Source: Streptomyces albogriseolus
GTDB lineage: Bacteria; Actinomycetota; Actinomycetes; Streptomycetales; Streptomycetaceae
Direction of reading: 5' to 3'
NCBI GenBank assembly: GCA_014650475.1
Contig: BMVA01000010.1
Coordinates: 163,394-227,393, forward strand
Length of the DNA: 64,000 bases
Shown one piece after another: positions 16,997 through 25,937 of this stretch (position 1 is its first letter; the number at the start of each line of letters is the position of its first letter). Under the pieces are notes generated by a model, which saw nothing but the letters and a program-made list of their open reading frames with translations, was not told where the DNA came from and ran no database searches. A program made the position numbers and the translations under genes.

Positions 16997-18880
16997 TCAG
17001 CGCAGCTCTTCGGGGCAGGGCGTGCCCCGCTCACCCCACTTGTACGGGGCCGCCAGCCGGTACGTCCCCGCCTCGGGCGCCAGCAGCACCGTCCACTGGT
17101 CGCCGTTGGCGTCCTCCTCCGTCTCCATCAGACAGCCGTGCACGTTCTCGTACGTCTTCGGCTCGCCCTCCGGGCGGTTCTCGGACTCCTCCGTCTCCTG
17201 CGGCGGGTCCAGCGCCTTGCCCTCGGCGTCGACCAGGCCCAGCCACGGCGAGTACGGCACCCGGATCAGGATCCGGCCCGGCTTGTCCACCCGCAGCGTC
17301 CACTCGCCCTGCTCGGCGCGCTCCACGACCGTGTTCGGCTCCGCGAGCGGGGTCGGCGCCTGCACCTCGAACAGCTGCCAGTTGGCGTCGCCCCAGACCT
17401 GCTTCAGATACGGCAGCCCGCCCTGCACCAGCTCCCGCTCCCGCTGCCCGCCGTCGCCGTCCGGCTCGTCCTTCGGCAGCACCACGTAGTGCACGCCCCA
17501 GCGCTTCAGCCACTCGCGGTAGTTCGCCGCGTTGAGGGTGTCGTCGTAGAAGAGCGGGTTGCGCTCCATGTCCGCCTGCCGGTTCCAGCCGCGCGCCAGG
17601 TTCACGTACGGCGCCAGCGCCGACGCCTCGCGGTGCGAGCGGGCCGGGACGACCTCCACCCGGCCCTGCTCGGCGCCGACCTCCTGGAGCTCGTTCACCA
17701 GCGGCGCCAGCTCGCGCGCCCAGGACGCGGCGGGCGTCGTGTTCACCACGTCGTTCACCGACTTCACGCCGATCCAGCAGGTGAAGCCGACCACGGCGAC
17801 GACCAGCGCGTACCACTTGAGGGTCCGGGGCGCGGCGAACGGCAGCGCCGCCACCAGCACCACACCGCCGAACAGCATCGCCAGCCGGGTCATGTTGGAC
17901 CCGATCTGCGAGCTGATCAGCCAGACCAGCACCACCCCGAGCCCGTACACCGCCGCCGTGATCCGGACCGTCTTCCAGTCCTTCGGCACCAGGACGTACA
18001 CCAGCACCGAGTACGCCAGCGGCAGCACCACCGAGCCGAAGCCCATCGGCTGCGTGCCGGAGAACGGGAACAGCCACGCCGACACCGCGACCACCGCGCT
18101 GGGCGCGAGCCCCAGCGCCCACGCGCCCGGCCGGCGCTTCTGCAGGAACAGCGCCACCGCCACCAGGCCCACGAACAGGCCGGCGACCGGCGAGGCCATC
18201 GTCGCGAGCGCCGCCAGCGGGGCCGCGCACAGCGCCTTCGCCCAGCGCTTGTACCGCCACCGGTACGGCCAGCAGAAGACGACCGCGACGGCGCCGAGCC
18301 CGAACATCGTGCCCAGCCCGTACGTCACCCGGCCGGAGGCGGCGTTGCACAGCAGCGCGAACACACCCGCGAGCGCCGCCCACAGGGGGTTGCGTACCGA
18401 CCGGCTGCGCATCAGCACCAGTGTGAGCAGACCCGCCGACACCGTGCCGGCGATCATCATCGTGGTCCGCACGCCGAGCAGCGACATCAGGTACGGCGAC
18501 ACCACGCTGTACGACACCGGGTGCATCCCGCCGTACCAGGCGAGGTTGTACGCGGAGTCGGGGTGCCGGCCCACGAACTCCGCCCACGCGTCCTGCGCGG
18601 CGAGGTCGCCGCCGCTGTTCGCGAAGGTGAAGAACCAGACGACGTGCAGCAGCCCGGACAGCGCGGTGACGGACAGCACCGGGTGGCGCAGCATGCGGGC
18701 GCGCACGGCGAGGACGGCGGTCCTCGTCCGGCCCGGGCGGTCACCCCGAGGGGCGTCACCCTGAGGGGCGCCCCCGTCCGGCGCCTTGGCGGCGCGCTCC
18801 GCTCCGGATGCGGGTATTCGCGGGCCGGATCCCGGGCCCGGGTTCGCGTCGTCGGCGTGTGTCGGCTCCGCTGTCGCCAC
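16997..18880 (-). CDS. Polytopic integral membrane protein, unknown function
   Basis: 627 residues from a GTG (complement 18878-18880) that follows GGGGAG at good spacing. A short Pro/Gly/Asp-rich cytoplasmic N-terminus (~70 residues) is followed by about 12 hydrophobic helices (for example HPVLSVTALSGLLHVVWFF and WYALVVAVVGFTCWIGV) and a soluble C-terminal domain of ~230 residues that should face outside. The overall shape resembles GT-C-like or MFS-sized membrane proteins, but I see no diagnostic motif. It matches an uncharacterised membrane protein next to the D-Ala-D-Ala carboxypeptidase gene in Streptomyces, so a cell-envelope role is possible. Confidence 0.72.
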   Translation of the reverse strand: MATAEPTHADDANPGPGSGPRIPASGAERAAKAPDGGAPQGDAPRGDRPGRTRTAVLAVRARMLRHPVLSVTALSGLLHVVWFFTFANSGGDLAAQDAWAEFVGRHPDSAYNLAWYGGMHPVSYSVVSPYLMSLLGVRTTMMIAGTVSAGLLTLVLMRSRSVRNPLWAALAGVFALLCNAASGRVTYGLGTMFGLGAVAVVFCWPYRWRYKRWAKALCAAPLAALATMASPVAGLFVGLVAVALFLQKRRPGAWALGLAPSAVVAVSAWLFPFSGTQPMGFGSVVLPLAYSVLVYVLVPKDWKTVRITAAVYGLGVVLVWLISSQIGSNMTRLAMLFGGVVLVAALPFAAPRTLKWYALVVAVVGFTCWIGVKSVNDVVNTTPAASWARELAPLVNELQEVGAEQGRVEVVPARSHREASALAPYVNLARGWNRQADMERNPLFYDDTLNAANYREWLKRWGVHYVVLPKDEPDGDGGQRERELVQGGLPYLKQVWGDANWQLFEVQAPTPLAEPNTVVERAEQGEWTLRVDKPGRILIRVPYSPWLGLVDAEGKALDPPQETEESENRPEGEPKTYENVHGCLMETEEDANGDQWTVLLAPEAGTYRLAAPYKWGERGTPCPEELR

Positions 18881-19014
18881 CTGTCGGCACTCCCCGTGAT
18901 CCCGTTCCTCGCCCGTTTCCTGCCCGTTTCGTGACGCTAGCACGCACCCCGCGGACCGTCCGCCCGGGTGGGCGGCGGTCCGCGGGGCGCGGCCGTCGTC
19001 GATCCGCCGCCGGA

Positions 19015-21501
19015 TCAGGCGACGCGGGTCAGCTTGTCCGTGAAGCCGGGCTCCACGAGGTCGTCCTTCAGCGCGACCGGCACCTTGACGGCGCCGTTCT
19101 TGCCGTCACCCACGGTGAGCGTGCCGACCTCGGTCCCGGCCTTCGCGGTGTGCGGCAGCTCCGTCCCGGCGAACGTCAGCTTCACCTCGAGCCCCGCCCA
19201 GCCGACGGCCTTGACGTCCTCGGTGACGACGACCGGGGTGTGACCGCCGAGACCGTCGTCCGCGTACCCGACGACGGCGCCCTTCTTCAGAATGGTCTCC
19301 GCCCGCAGCGCGTCCTGGCCGGCCAGGATGAGCTGGTGCCCGGCGTCCAGGGCGCCCGACAGGATGGTGTTGTCCTCGCCGCCCTCGGGCTGGCGCAGCA
19401 CCGCGCCGACGATCCGGTACACCTCGCCGTCGACGTCCTTCTTCGCCGCGAAGGACAGGTTGCCGAGCGCGGAGGTGGTGGTGCCGGTCTTGATGCCGAC
19501 CACGTCGTCCCGGCCGACCAGACGGTTCCAGTTGCCGTGCTTCTCGCCCTTGTAGTCGACGTACTCCATCATCGCGGCGACCTCGCGGAACACGGGCTGT
19601 TCCATCGCGGCCCGGGCCAGCTTCACCTGGTCCACGGCGGTGCTCACGGTGGTGTCGTTCAGACCCGACGGGTCGGTGTACGTCGTGTCCGACATCCCGA
19701 GGTCCTCGGCGGCCTTATTCATCTTGTCGACGAACGCCTCCTCCGACCCCGCGTCCCAGCGGGCCAGCAGCCGCGCCACGTTGTTCGCGGACGCGATGAG
19801 GATCGCCTCGATCGCCTCCCGCTCGCTGATCGCGTCGCCCTCGGTGACGTTGACGGTCGACTCCTGCCCGGCGTCGGACTGCTGCTCGGCGAGCGCGTCG
19901 ACCGGGATCTTCGGACCCTCGGCGCCGCTCTTCAGCGGGTGGTCGCGCAGGATCACGTACGCGGTCATCACCTTGGCGACACTGGCGATCGGCACGGGCT
20001 TCTGCTCGCCGGAGGAGCCGAAGGTGCCGATGCCGTCGACGTCCAGCGCGGCCTGGCCGCTGTCCGGCCACGGGATCTGCGGCTTGCCGCCCTCGAAGGT
20101 GTAGCTGTCCTGGGCGGTCAGCACCAGCGTGGGCGTCGGCAGCGGCCGGACGTTCTGCACGACCGCGAAGACGATCACCAGCAGGAGGACCAGCGGCGTC
20201 CAGATCTTGATCCGCCGCACGGCCGTCCGCAGCGGGGTCTGCGGGGGCGGCGGGGTGTTGGTCAGCTCGGCCAGCAGGTCCAGCGGCGGCTTCGGCGGCA
20301 ACGGCTGCTGCGTCGTCCGCTCCGGGCCGACCTGCGGAAGGAACGTCGTCGACTCCGCCGCGGCGGGCCCGCCCTGACGCGGGGTCTTCCTTATGGCGGG
20401 GTCGTCCTTCAGCGCCACGAACTTGCTGGTCCGCTCGGCCTCGGCGGCACCGCCGCGCTCGCGGGCGGCCGCGTCGCCCAGCTTCAGCATGGTGGTCGGC
20501 TGGTCGACGCCCGGCTCGGCGGGCCGCGGCGCCCGGAACACGGCGGTGGGCTGATCGACGGGGGCGTCGGCGCCGCCGCGGTCTTCGCCGCCCTCGGTGT
20601 CGGCGGCCTTGCCGTCAGCCTTGCCGGTGCCCTTGCCGTCGTCGGCTTCGCCGTCGTCCTCGGTCGTGGCTGCCTTGCCGTCAGCGGCCTTGTCGTCGCC
20701 GGTCTTGCCGTCGTCCTTGCCGTCGCTCGCTTCGCCGTGGTCCTTGGCTGCGGCTGCGTTGCTGTCGGCGGCGTCGTCGTCCTGGGGCGTGGCTGCCTTG
20801 CCGTCAGCAGCCTTGTCGCTGCCCTTGTCGTCGCCGGTCTTGCCGTCGCTCGCTTCGTCGTCGTCCTTGAGCGCGGTCGCCTCGCCGTCGGTGGCCTCGG
20901 CCTCGCCGGCTTCGTCGGCGGCGTCCTTGCCGCTGGGGGTCTCGCCCTTCGGGGCGTCGCCCTGGTCCTCGTCCGAGGCGGCGTCGGCGGACGGCGCGGC
21001 GTCCTCGGCCGCGTCACCTGACGGGCCGTCGTCCTCGCCGGCGTCGGCGTCGGCCCCGGCATCGGCCTCACGAGGGCTCCCGCCCTCGTTCTCGTCGCCC
21101 GCGTCGGGCTTGACGTCCGCGTCGGCGCCGGAGGCCTCCTCGCCCCGCGAGGACTTCTCCTCGTCCTTCGGCTCCGCCGTGCGCACCCAGGCCGCGACGG
21201 CCTCCCGCAGGCGCCCCTCACCGCCCTCCGCACCGTCCTCCGCGCCGTCGTCACGGCTCTCGGCATCGACGTCGGCGTCGGCGTCATCCGAGGCCGGCGC
21301 CTCCTCCGGTGCGGAGGCCGAAGCCTCCCGTACCGACAGCACACGCGTGGCCGTGTCGGTCTTCCGGCTCTCCGAGCCGCCCGTCTCACGGGCCACCGCG
21401 AGGCGGGGATCCTGCCTCTCGGGAACCGGCCCGGCGCTCCCCGACGTCTGTTCTGCCGACGACTCGCGCTGCTTCGACCTGTCGGGGGACTCGCCCGCCA
21501 C
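19015..21501 (-). CDS. D-alanyl-D-alanine carboxypeptidase with long acidic N-terminal domain
   Basis: 828 residues. The C-terminal third is a peptidase S11/PBP5-type domain with all active-site motifs: S-V-A-K near residue 509, S-A-N near 572 and K-T-G near 674, so it should trim the terminal D-Ala of peptidoglycan stem peptides. A single membrane anchor (PLVLLLVIVFAVVQNV, ~428-446) precedes it. The first ~420 residues are cytoplasmic, acidic, Ala/Asp/Lys/Glu-rich and contain repeats such as DGKAAT and DDxxASDGK. The GTG at 21501 is preferred over the ATG at 21516 because GGAGGAGG sits 5 nt before the GTG. Confidence 0.9.
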   Translation of the reverse strand: MAGESPDRSKQRESSAEQTSGSAGPVPERQDPRLAVARETGGSESRKTDTATRVLSVREASASAPEEAPASDDADADVDAESRDDGAEDGAEGGEGRLREAVAAWVRTAEPKDEEKSSRGEEASGADADVKPDAGDENEGGSPREADAGADADAGEDDGPSGDAAEDAAPSADAASDEDQGDAPKGETPSGKDAADEAGEAEATDGEATALKDDDEASDGKTGDDKGSDKAADGKAATPQDDDAADSNAAAAKDHGEASDGKDDGKTGDDKAADGKAATTEDDGEADDGKGTGKADGKAADTEGGEDRGGADAPVDQPTAVFRAPRPAEPGVDQPTTMLKLGDAAARERGGAAEAERTSKFVALKDDPAIRKTPRQGGPAAAESTTFLPQVGPERTTQQPLPPKPPLDLLAELTNTPPPPQTPLRTAVRRIKIWTPLVLLLVIVFAVVQNVRPLPTPTLVLTAQDSYTFEGGKPQIPWPDSGQAALDVDGIGTFGSSGEQKPVPIASVAKVMTAYVILRDHPLKSGAEGPKIPVDALAEQQSDAGQESTVNVTEGDAISEREAIEAILIASANNVARLLARWDAGSEEAFVDKMNKAAEDLGMSDTTYTDPSGLNDTTVSTAVDQVKLARAAMEQPVFREVAAMMEYVDYKGEKHGNWNRLVGRDDVVGIKTGTTTSALGNLSFAAKKDVDGEVYRIVGAVLRQPEGGEDNTILSGALDAGHQLILAGQDALRAETILKKGAVVGYADDGLGGHTPVVVTEDVKAVGWAGLEVKLTFAGTELPHTAKAGTEVGTLTVGDGKNGAVKVPVALKDDLVEPGFTDKLTRVA

Positions 21502-21747
21502 CGATGCCTCCTCCATGTGCCGCACGCCCCGCGTGCGCCAACCGACCAACCGAACCGTGAACCGCCCGCCCGTGACAGCGCTCCGAAGCGCTGTCCGAAC
21601 CATGTACCAGTGTCCTGTGTGCGGGCTCGCCCCACGCGGTAGACGAGAACGACATACCTACTGGTTCCACTACGAACCGGTCACGCACCCTCGACAGACC
21701 AATGTGAGAGGGGTCACCCTGTCATTCATCCACGCGGGGAGGCATGG

Positions 21748-22497
21748 ATGGGCAGGAGCCGCAGAACACTTCCGGAGGAGCTTCTGCTGCTGGCACTGGA
21801 CCCGGCCACGGGTACCACTGCACAGCCGCAGTCGCTCGACCTCGGTCTGGCCGGAGCACAGCTAGTGGAGCTGGCGCTGGCCGGACGGATAGCCCCAGAC
21901 GGGGATCGTATCGCCGTGGTGGTGCCACGGCCGACTGGAGACCCAACACTGGACTGCGCACTGGAGTTGCTGCGAAGGCGTGGCGCTCCCGTGCGGGCCG
22001 TCCACTGGATCGGCGGGCCCCGACTCGGGCTCCGCCAGACCTACCTCTCGCATCTGGAGCGGTGCGGCATGGTGCACGCCGTGGCCGGCCAGATGTGCGG
22101 GGTCTTGCCGACGACCCGGTACCAGGCGACGGACACCGAGATCAGCCGGGAGATCAGGGCCCGGCTGGACTCCGCGATCCGCACCGGCGTCCCGCCGGAC
22201 CCGCGGACCGCGGCGCTCGCCGCGCTGGCGCACGCGGTCGGCCTCGGCAAGCACCTGTACCCGGGGAACGAGGGTCGCTCCTCGCGCTCCCGGTTGCGGG
22301 ACCTGATCCGGCACGACCCGATGGGCGGACTCGTCGCGCACGCGGTGATGGACGTCCAGAACGGCGCCGCGGCCCAGCCGCGCCGCAGCTCCGCACCGGC
22401 GGGCCGGCAGGCCCCCGGCAGGGGCGCACCGGAGCCCGCCCGCGGCGTTCCGGCGCAGCCACGCCGCGGTTCCATGGCGCGCGCCGCCGTCCACTGA
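21748..22497 (+). CDS. GPP34 (GOLPH3/Vps74-like) family protein
   Basis: 249 residues. The start LPEELLLLALDPATG and the following LDLGLAGAQLVELALAGRI match the GPP34 fold, whose eukaryotic members bind phosphatidylinositol-4-phosphate at the Golgi. Bacterial copies are common in Streptomyces and their role is unsettled. The first ~200 residues are the all-helical domain; the tail is Pro/Ala/Arg-rich. ATG 21748 follows GGGGAGG. It is divergent from the carboxypeptidase gene and is followed by a strong terminator, so it is probably a single-gene transcript. Confidence 0.82.
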   Translation: MGRSRRTLPEELLLLALDPATGTTAQPQSLDLGLAGAQLVELALAGRIAPDGDRIAVVVPRPTGDPTLDCALELLRRRGAPVRAVHWIGGPRLGLRQTYLSHLERCGMVHAVAGQMCGVLPTTRYQATDTEISREIRARLDSAIRTGVPPDPRTAALAALAHAVGLGKHLYPGNEGRSSRSRLRDLIRHDPMGGLVAHAVMDVQNGAAAQPRRSSAPAGRQAPGRGAPEPARGVPAQPRRGSMARAAVH

Positions 22498-22580
22498 GCC
22501 GTACGTCCCCCAGGCTCGGCAGGGCGCGGCACCACCACCGGATCCACGGCACCGCAGACCCGGTCACGGGAGCCGCTGTC

Positions 22581-22624
22581 CGAGCGGGGCGGAGAGAACA
22601 CACGGGCTCTCTCCGCCCCGCTCG
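22581..22624 (+). terminator. 16-bp stem-loop terminator
   Basis: Exact arms 22581-22596 and 22609-22624 around a 12-nt loop, 84 nt after the GPP34 gene and before the XRE regulator promoter. Confidence 0.85.
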
Positions 22625-22781
22625 GCATGCCCGCGGGCACGCCGGTCGTATATCCACCATTTCCCAGCGGTAGTACGCACGGTGGTGGCAGTCTGCTCAT
22701 CGAGCAGACACATGAAGTGACACGTACGAGGTCCCCGTACACAGTGCGAGTACGAGGCACGCAGCCGGAGGTGCACGTCCC

Positions 22782-23639
22782 GTGGCGTCCAATGTCAATC
22801 CCACCGTCCGGCGGCGCCGGCTCGGCCAGGAGCTGCGCCGGCTCCGTGAGCTGAAGGGCATGACGGCCGAGGAGGTCGCGGAGCGCCTGCTGGTGTCGCA
22901 GTCGAAGATCAGCCGGCTGGAGAACGGCCGCCGCAGCATCAGCCAGCGCGACGTGCGCGACCTGTGCGGGGTGTACGAGGTCGAGGACCAGCGGATCGTC
23001 GACTCGCTGATGCAGATGGCCAAGGACTCCCGCCAGCAGGGCTGGTGGCACGCGTTCGGCGACATCCCGTACAGCGTCTACATCGGTCTGGAGACGGACG
23101 CGGAGTCGCTGCGGGTGTACGAGCCGCAGATCATCACCGGCCTGCTGCAGACCCGCGCGTACGCCGAGGCGATCGTGCAGGGCGGTTCGCCGGAGTCCAG
23201 CGAGCAGGAGAACGACAAGCGGGTGGAGGTGCGGCTGCGCCGGCAGAGCCGGATCACCGCCGAACAGGACCCGCTGCGGCTGTGGGTGGTGCTCGACGAG
23301 GCCGCGCTGCACCGGGTCGTCGGCAGCCGCCAGGTGATGCGCGAACAGCTCGAGCACGTCCTGGAGCTGAGCCAGCTGCCGCACATCACCGTGCAGGTGC
23401 TGCCGTTCGAGGTCGGCGCGCACGCGGGCATCAACGGCCAGTACTCCATCCTGGAGTTCGCAGACGCGGCCGACTCCAGCGTGGTCTACATCGAGGGCGT
23501 CACCAGCGACCTGTACCTGGAGAAGCCGCACGACGTGCAGAAGTACACGGTGATGTACGAGCACCTGAGGGCGCAGTCGCTGAACGTGGAGCAGTCGCGG
23601 CGGCTGGTGGAGCGGCTCGCGAAGGACTACGCACGCTGA
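22782..23639 (+). CDS. scr1: XRE-family regulator with DUF5753 (Scr1 type)
   Basis: 285 residues from a GTG preceded by GGAGGTG. An N-terminal helix-turn-helix (~13-66, ending SKISRLENGRRSIS) is joined to a DUF5753 domain (~105-280; RLWVVLDEAALHRVVG, VQVLPFEVGAHAG). This architecture pairs with DUF397 proteins in Streptomyces, and a DUF397 gene follows here. From memory, the S. coelicolor pair SCO4441/SCO4442 (Scr1/Scr2) is a strong activator of antibiotic production and behaves in part like a toxin-antitoxin pair. It is a cytoplasmic DNA-binding protein, expected to regulate its own locus. Confidence 0.88.
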   Translation: MASNVNPTVRRRRLGQELRRLRELKGMTAEEVAERLLVSQSKISRLENGRRSISQRDVRDLCGVYEVEDQRIVDSLMQMAKDSRQQGWWHAFGDIPYSVYIGLETDAESLRVYEPQIITGLLQTRAYAEAIVQGGSPESSEQENDKRVEVRLRRQSRITAEQDPLRLWVVLDEAALHRVVGSRQVMREQLEHVLELSQLPHITVQVLPFEVGAHAGINGQYSILEFADAADSSVVYIEGVTSDLYLEKPHDVQKYTVMYEHLRAQSLNVEQSRRLVERLAKDYAR

Positions 23640-23864
23640 ACTCCCTTTACAGAAGCGCGGGATGATACACCGACGACCCGGACGACTGGAAGTCCCGGCC
23701 GGAATATGCCATCCGGTCGAGTGAACGACACCTCCGGACGCCGAGGGTGACGAGTAGCGTCGATCACGCCAACCAGCACCGACGGTTGGCGCAATCCGTT
23801 CTGCGGTCCACGCCGGAATGCGCAGGCCGGTGACAGCAACTCAGCATCTGGCTACGGAGCGAAC

Positions 23865-24056
23865 ATGGCAATTCGTCTGGGCGCCACGGACACGTGGACG
23901 ACGTCCTCCTACACCAACAACAACGGCGCGTGCGTGATGGTCAGGTCGACCACCGAGGAGGCGCTGGAGCTCGGGGACACCAAGATCCCCGAGGGTCCGA
24001 AGCTGGCGTTCCCGGCCGACGCGTGGAACGCCTTCGTGGCCTCGGTCACGTCCTAG
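23865..24056 (+). CDS. scr2: DUF397 protein (Scr2 type)
   Basis: 63 residues, the usual DUF397 size, with the family features W-x-x-S-S-Y-T-N-N-N-G-A-C-V near the start and a C-terminal FPADAWNAFVASV. It is the partner of the XRE/DUF5753 regulator 225 bp upstream. DUF397 proteins of this class are proposed to bind or counteract their cognate regulator. The gene is short but well supported by composition, start and neighbour. Confidence 0.88.
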   Translation: MAIRLGATDTWTTSSYTNNNGACVMVRSTTEEALELGDTKIPEGPKLAFPADAWNAFVASVTS

Positions 24057-24367
24057 CGCCCTCCGGCGCAGGCGGCAGCACCACCGACAGGCCCTCTCGA
24101 CGAGTCCGCCGTCCTTGCCGAGAGGGCCGGCTCGCGCCCGCCGGCTCTCACGGCCCGGCTCTCCCGCCCCCGGCTCCCACGGTCTCGGCTCTCACGCCCC
24201 CCGGCCGGCGGCGGCCCGGCGCACCCGCTCAGGACGGCACGCACCGCCCCCTCACCGGCACGACCCGCCGGAGCCGCCCGTCTCCCGCCTCCCGCCTCCC
24301 GCCGGAAGAGGGCACGGCCGGCCGCAGGAACCACCCGCGACCGGCCGCACACCACAGGGTCCGCCGC
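24057..24367. other. Non-coding gap with terminator and short repeats
   Basis: No gene is supported here. It holds the scr2 terminator (24091-24127) and a pyrimidine-rich stretch (24137-24203) in which CGGCTCTC/CGGCTCCC-like 8-12 base units recur about four times. The remainder is C-rich without codon bias, next to the end of the minus-strand MerR gene. Confidence 0.6.
24091..24127 (+). terminator. Stem-loop after the DUF397 gene
   Basis: Arms GCCCTCTCG (24091-24099) and CGAGAGGGC (24119-24127) pair exactly around a 19-nt loop, 34 nt past the stop. Confidence 0.65.
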
Positions 24368-25258
24368 TCAGCCCGCGGTAGCCCTCGCCTCCGCGACCGG
24401 GAAGGCGACGTCGCACACCGGGTCCTGCGGGCCCGCCGCGTCCCAGTCCGCGAAGTAGATTTCACGGCAGGGCCCCGCGTACGTCAGCCCCTGCTCCCGC
24501 ATCCACGCCTCCACCGCCTCGAAGGCGGCCAGGATCTGCGGGTGCGCGACCTGCGCCTTGGTGATCCTGGTCCGGGCCAGCCGCATCGCCGGCTCCACCC
24601 GCACCGCCGTCCCCCGCGCCCGGCCCCGCTCCGCGGCCCAGGCGCGGGCCGCCGCCCCGTCGGCGACCGGCACGCACGCCTCCGCGGGCCCGTCGCTCTC
24701 CACCGACACCTCGGAGTGGTACACGACGAACGGCGACCCGGCCACCCCGCCGCAGGCGCGGGCGCCCTCCTCCAGCCGTCCCAGCGACGCGCCGATCCAC
24801 GCCGGCAGCTCGTCCGCCAGGATGTGCCGCGACTCGGTGATCACCACCTGCTCCGGCACGTCCACCGTCTCCACCGTGAACTTCCCGTACATCTCGAGGC
24901 TCCTCCCCGACAACCGTCCACGGAGATAGTCGGCGAGCGTCCGCTGCGAGGCGTGCCGCGCCTCGACGTCGGCCCAGTACGCGTCCAGCCGGCGCGCCCG
25001 CGCCGCCCCGTCGCCCGCGTCCACCACCTCGGCGATCCGCGCCAGCGGCATGTCCAGCTGCCGCAACAGCGCCACCAGCCGGTCCTGTTCGACCTGGCCT
25101 GTCCGGTAGTACCGGTAGCCGGTGTCCGCGTCGACCCGCGCCGGCGCCAGCAGCCCCAGCCGGTCGTACAACCGCAGGGCCTTCGCCGACAGGCGGCTGC
25201 GGGCCGCGAACGCCCCGATGGAGAGCAGCTCCTCGTCCACGTCGACATTCTCCGTCAC
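24368..25258 (-). CDS. MerR-family regulator with GyrI-like effector domain
   Basis: 296 residues from a GTG (complement 25256-25258). An N-terminal MerR winged helix (~8-78; IGAFAARSRLSAKALRLYDRLGLL, then TGYRYYRTGQ) is followed by a coiled-coil linker and a GyrI/BmrR-type small-molecule-binding domain (~125-290). This architecture usually senses amphipathic compounds and activates by untwisting a promoter with a long spacer. A dyad of the MerR type lies 35 nt upstream, which suggests autoregulation. No adjacent efflux gene is present. The glutathione peroxidase gene ends 86 bp upstream in the same direction. Confidence 0.85.
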   Translation of the reverse strand: MTENVDVDEELLSIGAFAARSRLSAKALRLYDRLGLLAPARVDADTGYRYYRTGQVEQDRLVALLRQLDMPLARIAEVVDAGDGAARARRLDAYWADVEARHASQRTLADYLRGRLSGRSLEMYGKFTVETVDVPEQVVITESRHILADELPAWIGASLGRLEEGARACGGVAGSPFVVYHSEVSVESDGPAEACVPVADGAAARAWAAERGRARGTAVRVEPAMRLARTRITKAQVAHPQILAAFEAVEAWMREQGLTYAGPCREIYFADWDAAGPQDPVCDVAFPVAEARATAG

Positions 25259-25292
25259 CGGGCGGTCCCTCCGCCCGGTGACGCAGACCCTC

Positions 25293-25313
25293 GCCCTTGC
25301 CCCAAGGGCAAGG
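25293..25313 (-). promoter_or_regulatory. MerR-type operator in the promoter of the MerR gene
   Basis: On the minus strand CCTTGCC-CTTGG-GGCAAGG follows a TTGAC-like -35. An overlapping GCCCTTG/CAAGGGC dyad shares the same centre region. Its position between likely -35 and -10 elements fits MerR-family control. Confidence 0.5.
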
Positions 25314-25344
25314 TCAACGGCACGGCCCGCGGGTGGGCCGGAGG

Positions 25345-25854
25345 TCAGCCGAGGGCCTTCTCCACGGCCGTCACGACCTCCGCCGACTCCGGCTCGGTCT
25401 GCGGCGAGAAGCGGGCCACGACGGCGCCGTCCCGGCCGACGAGGAACTTCTCGAAGTTCCAGCGGATGTCCCCGCTGTGCCCCTCGGCGTCGGCGAAGCC
25501 CACCAGCCGCTCGTACAGCGGGTGCCGGCCGTCCCCGTTCACCTCGACCTTCTCGGTCATCGGGAACGTCACCCCGTACGTCGCCGAGCAGAACTCGGCG
25601 ATCTCCTCCGCGGATCCCGGCTCCTGCCCGAGGAACTGGTTGCAGGGCACGCCCAGCACGGTGAACCCGCGCTCCGCGTACCGCTCGTGCAGCCGCTCCA
25701 GACCCTCGTACTGCGGGGTCAGCCCGCACTTGGAGGCCACGTTCACGACGAGCACGGCACGGCCCGCGTACTGGGACAGGTCGGCCGGACCGCCGGTGAG
25801 GGCGCCGATCTCGACGTCGAGCGGCGAGGCGCTGGTGTTCTCGGTAGTCGTCAT
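25345..25854 (-). CDS. Glutathione peroxidase-family thiol peroxidase
   Basis: 169 residues with a complete Gpx thioredoxin fold. The peroxidatic Cys is in NVASKCGLT, Gln in PCNQFLGQEPG, and Trp in RWNFEKFLV, so the Cys-Gln-Trp triad is intact (Cys rather than selenocysteine). Streptomyces lack glutathione, so the physiological reductant is probably thioredoxin or mycothiol-linked. Cytoplasmic, reduces hydroperoxides. It starts at the ATG 25852-25854. The MerR regulator follows in the same direction after 86 bp. Confidence 0.92.
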   Translation of the reverse strand: MTTTENTSASPLDVEIGALTGGPADLSQYAGRAVLVVNVASKCGLTPQYEGLERLHERYAERGFTVLGVPCNQFLGQEPGSAEEIAEFCSATYGVTFPMTEKVEVNGDGRHPLYERLVGFADAEGHSGDIRWNFEKFLVGRDGAVVARFSPQTEPESAEVVTAVEKALG

Positions 25855-25937
25855 GGTGCCGACCCTAGCCCCGCCCCCTGACACCCTCCTGACCGCCCTG
25901 ACGAGAACCCGCCGCCGATCCGAGGCCCCCCTGCGCC

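Noticed and set aside
18808-21021. Long + strand frame opposite the carboxypeptidase
   Set aside because: It mirrors the repetitive acidic domain and has no independent motifs; the minus-strand protein has an intact S-x-x-K/S-x-N/K-T-G set.
24137-24205. CRISPR-like short repeats
   Set aside because: The CGGCTCTC-type units are too short, imperfect and without spacers. No CRISPR array was found anywhere in the window.
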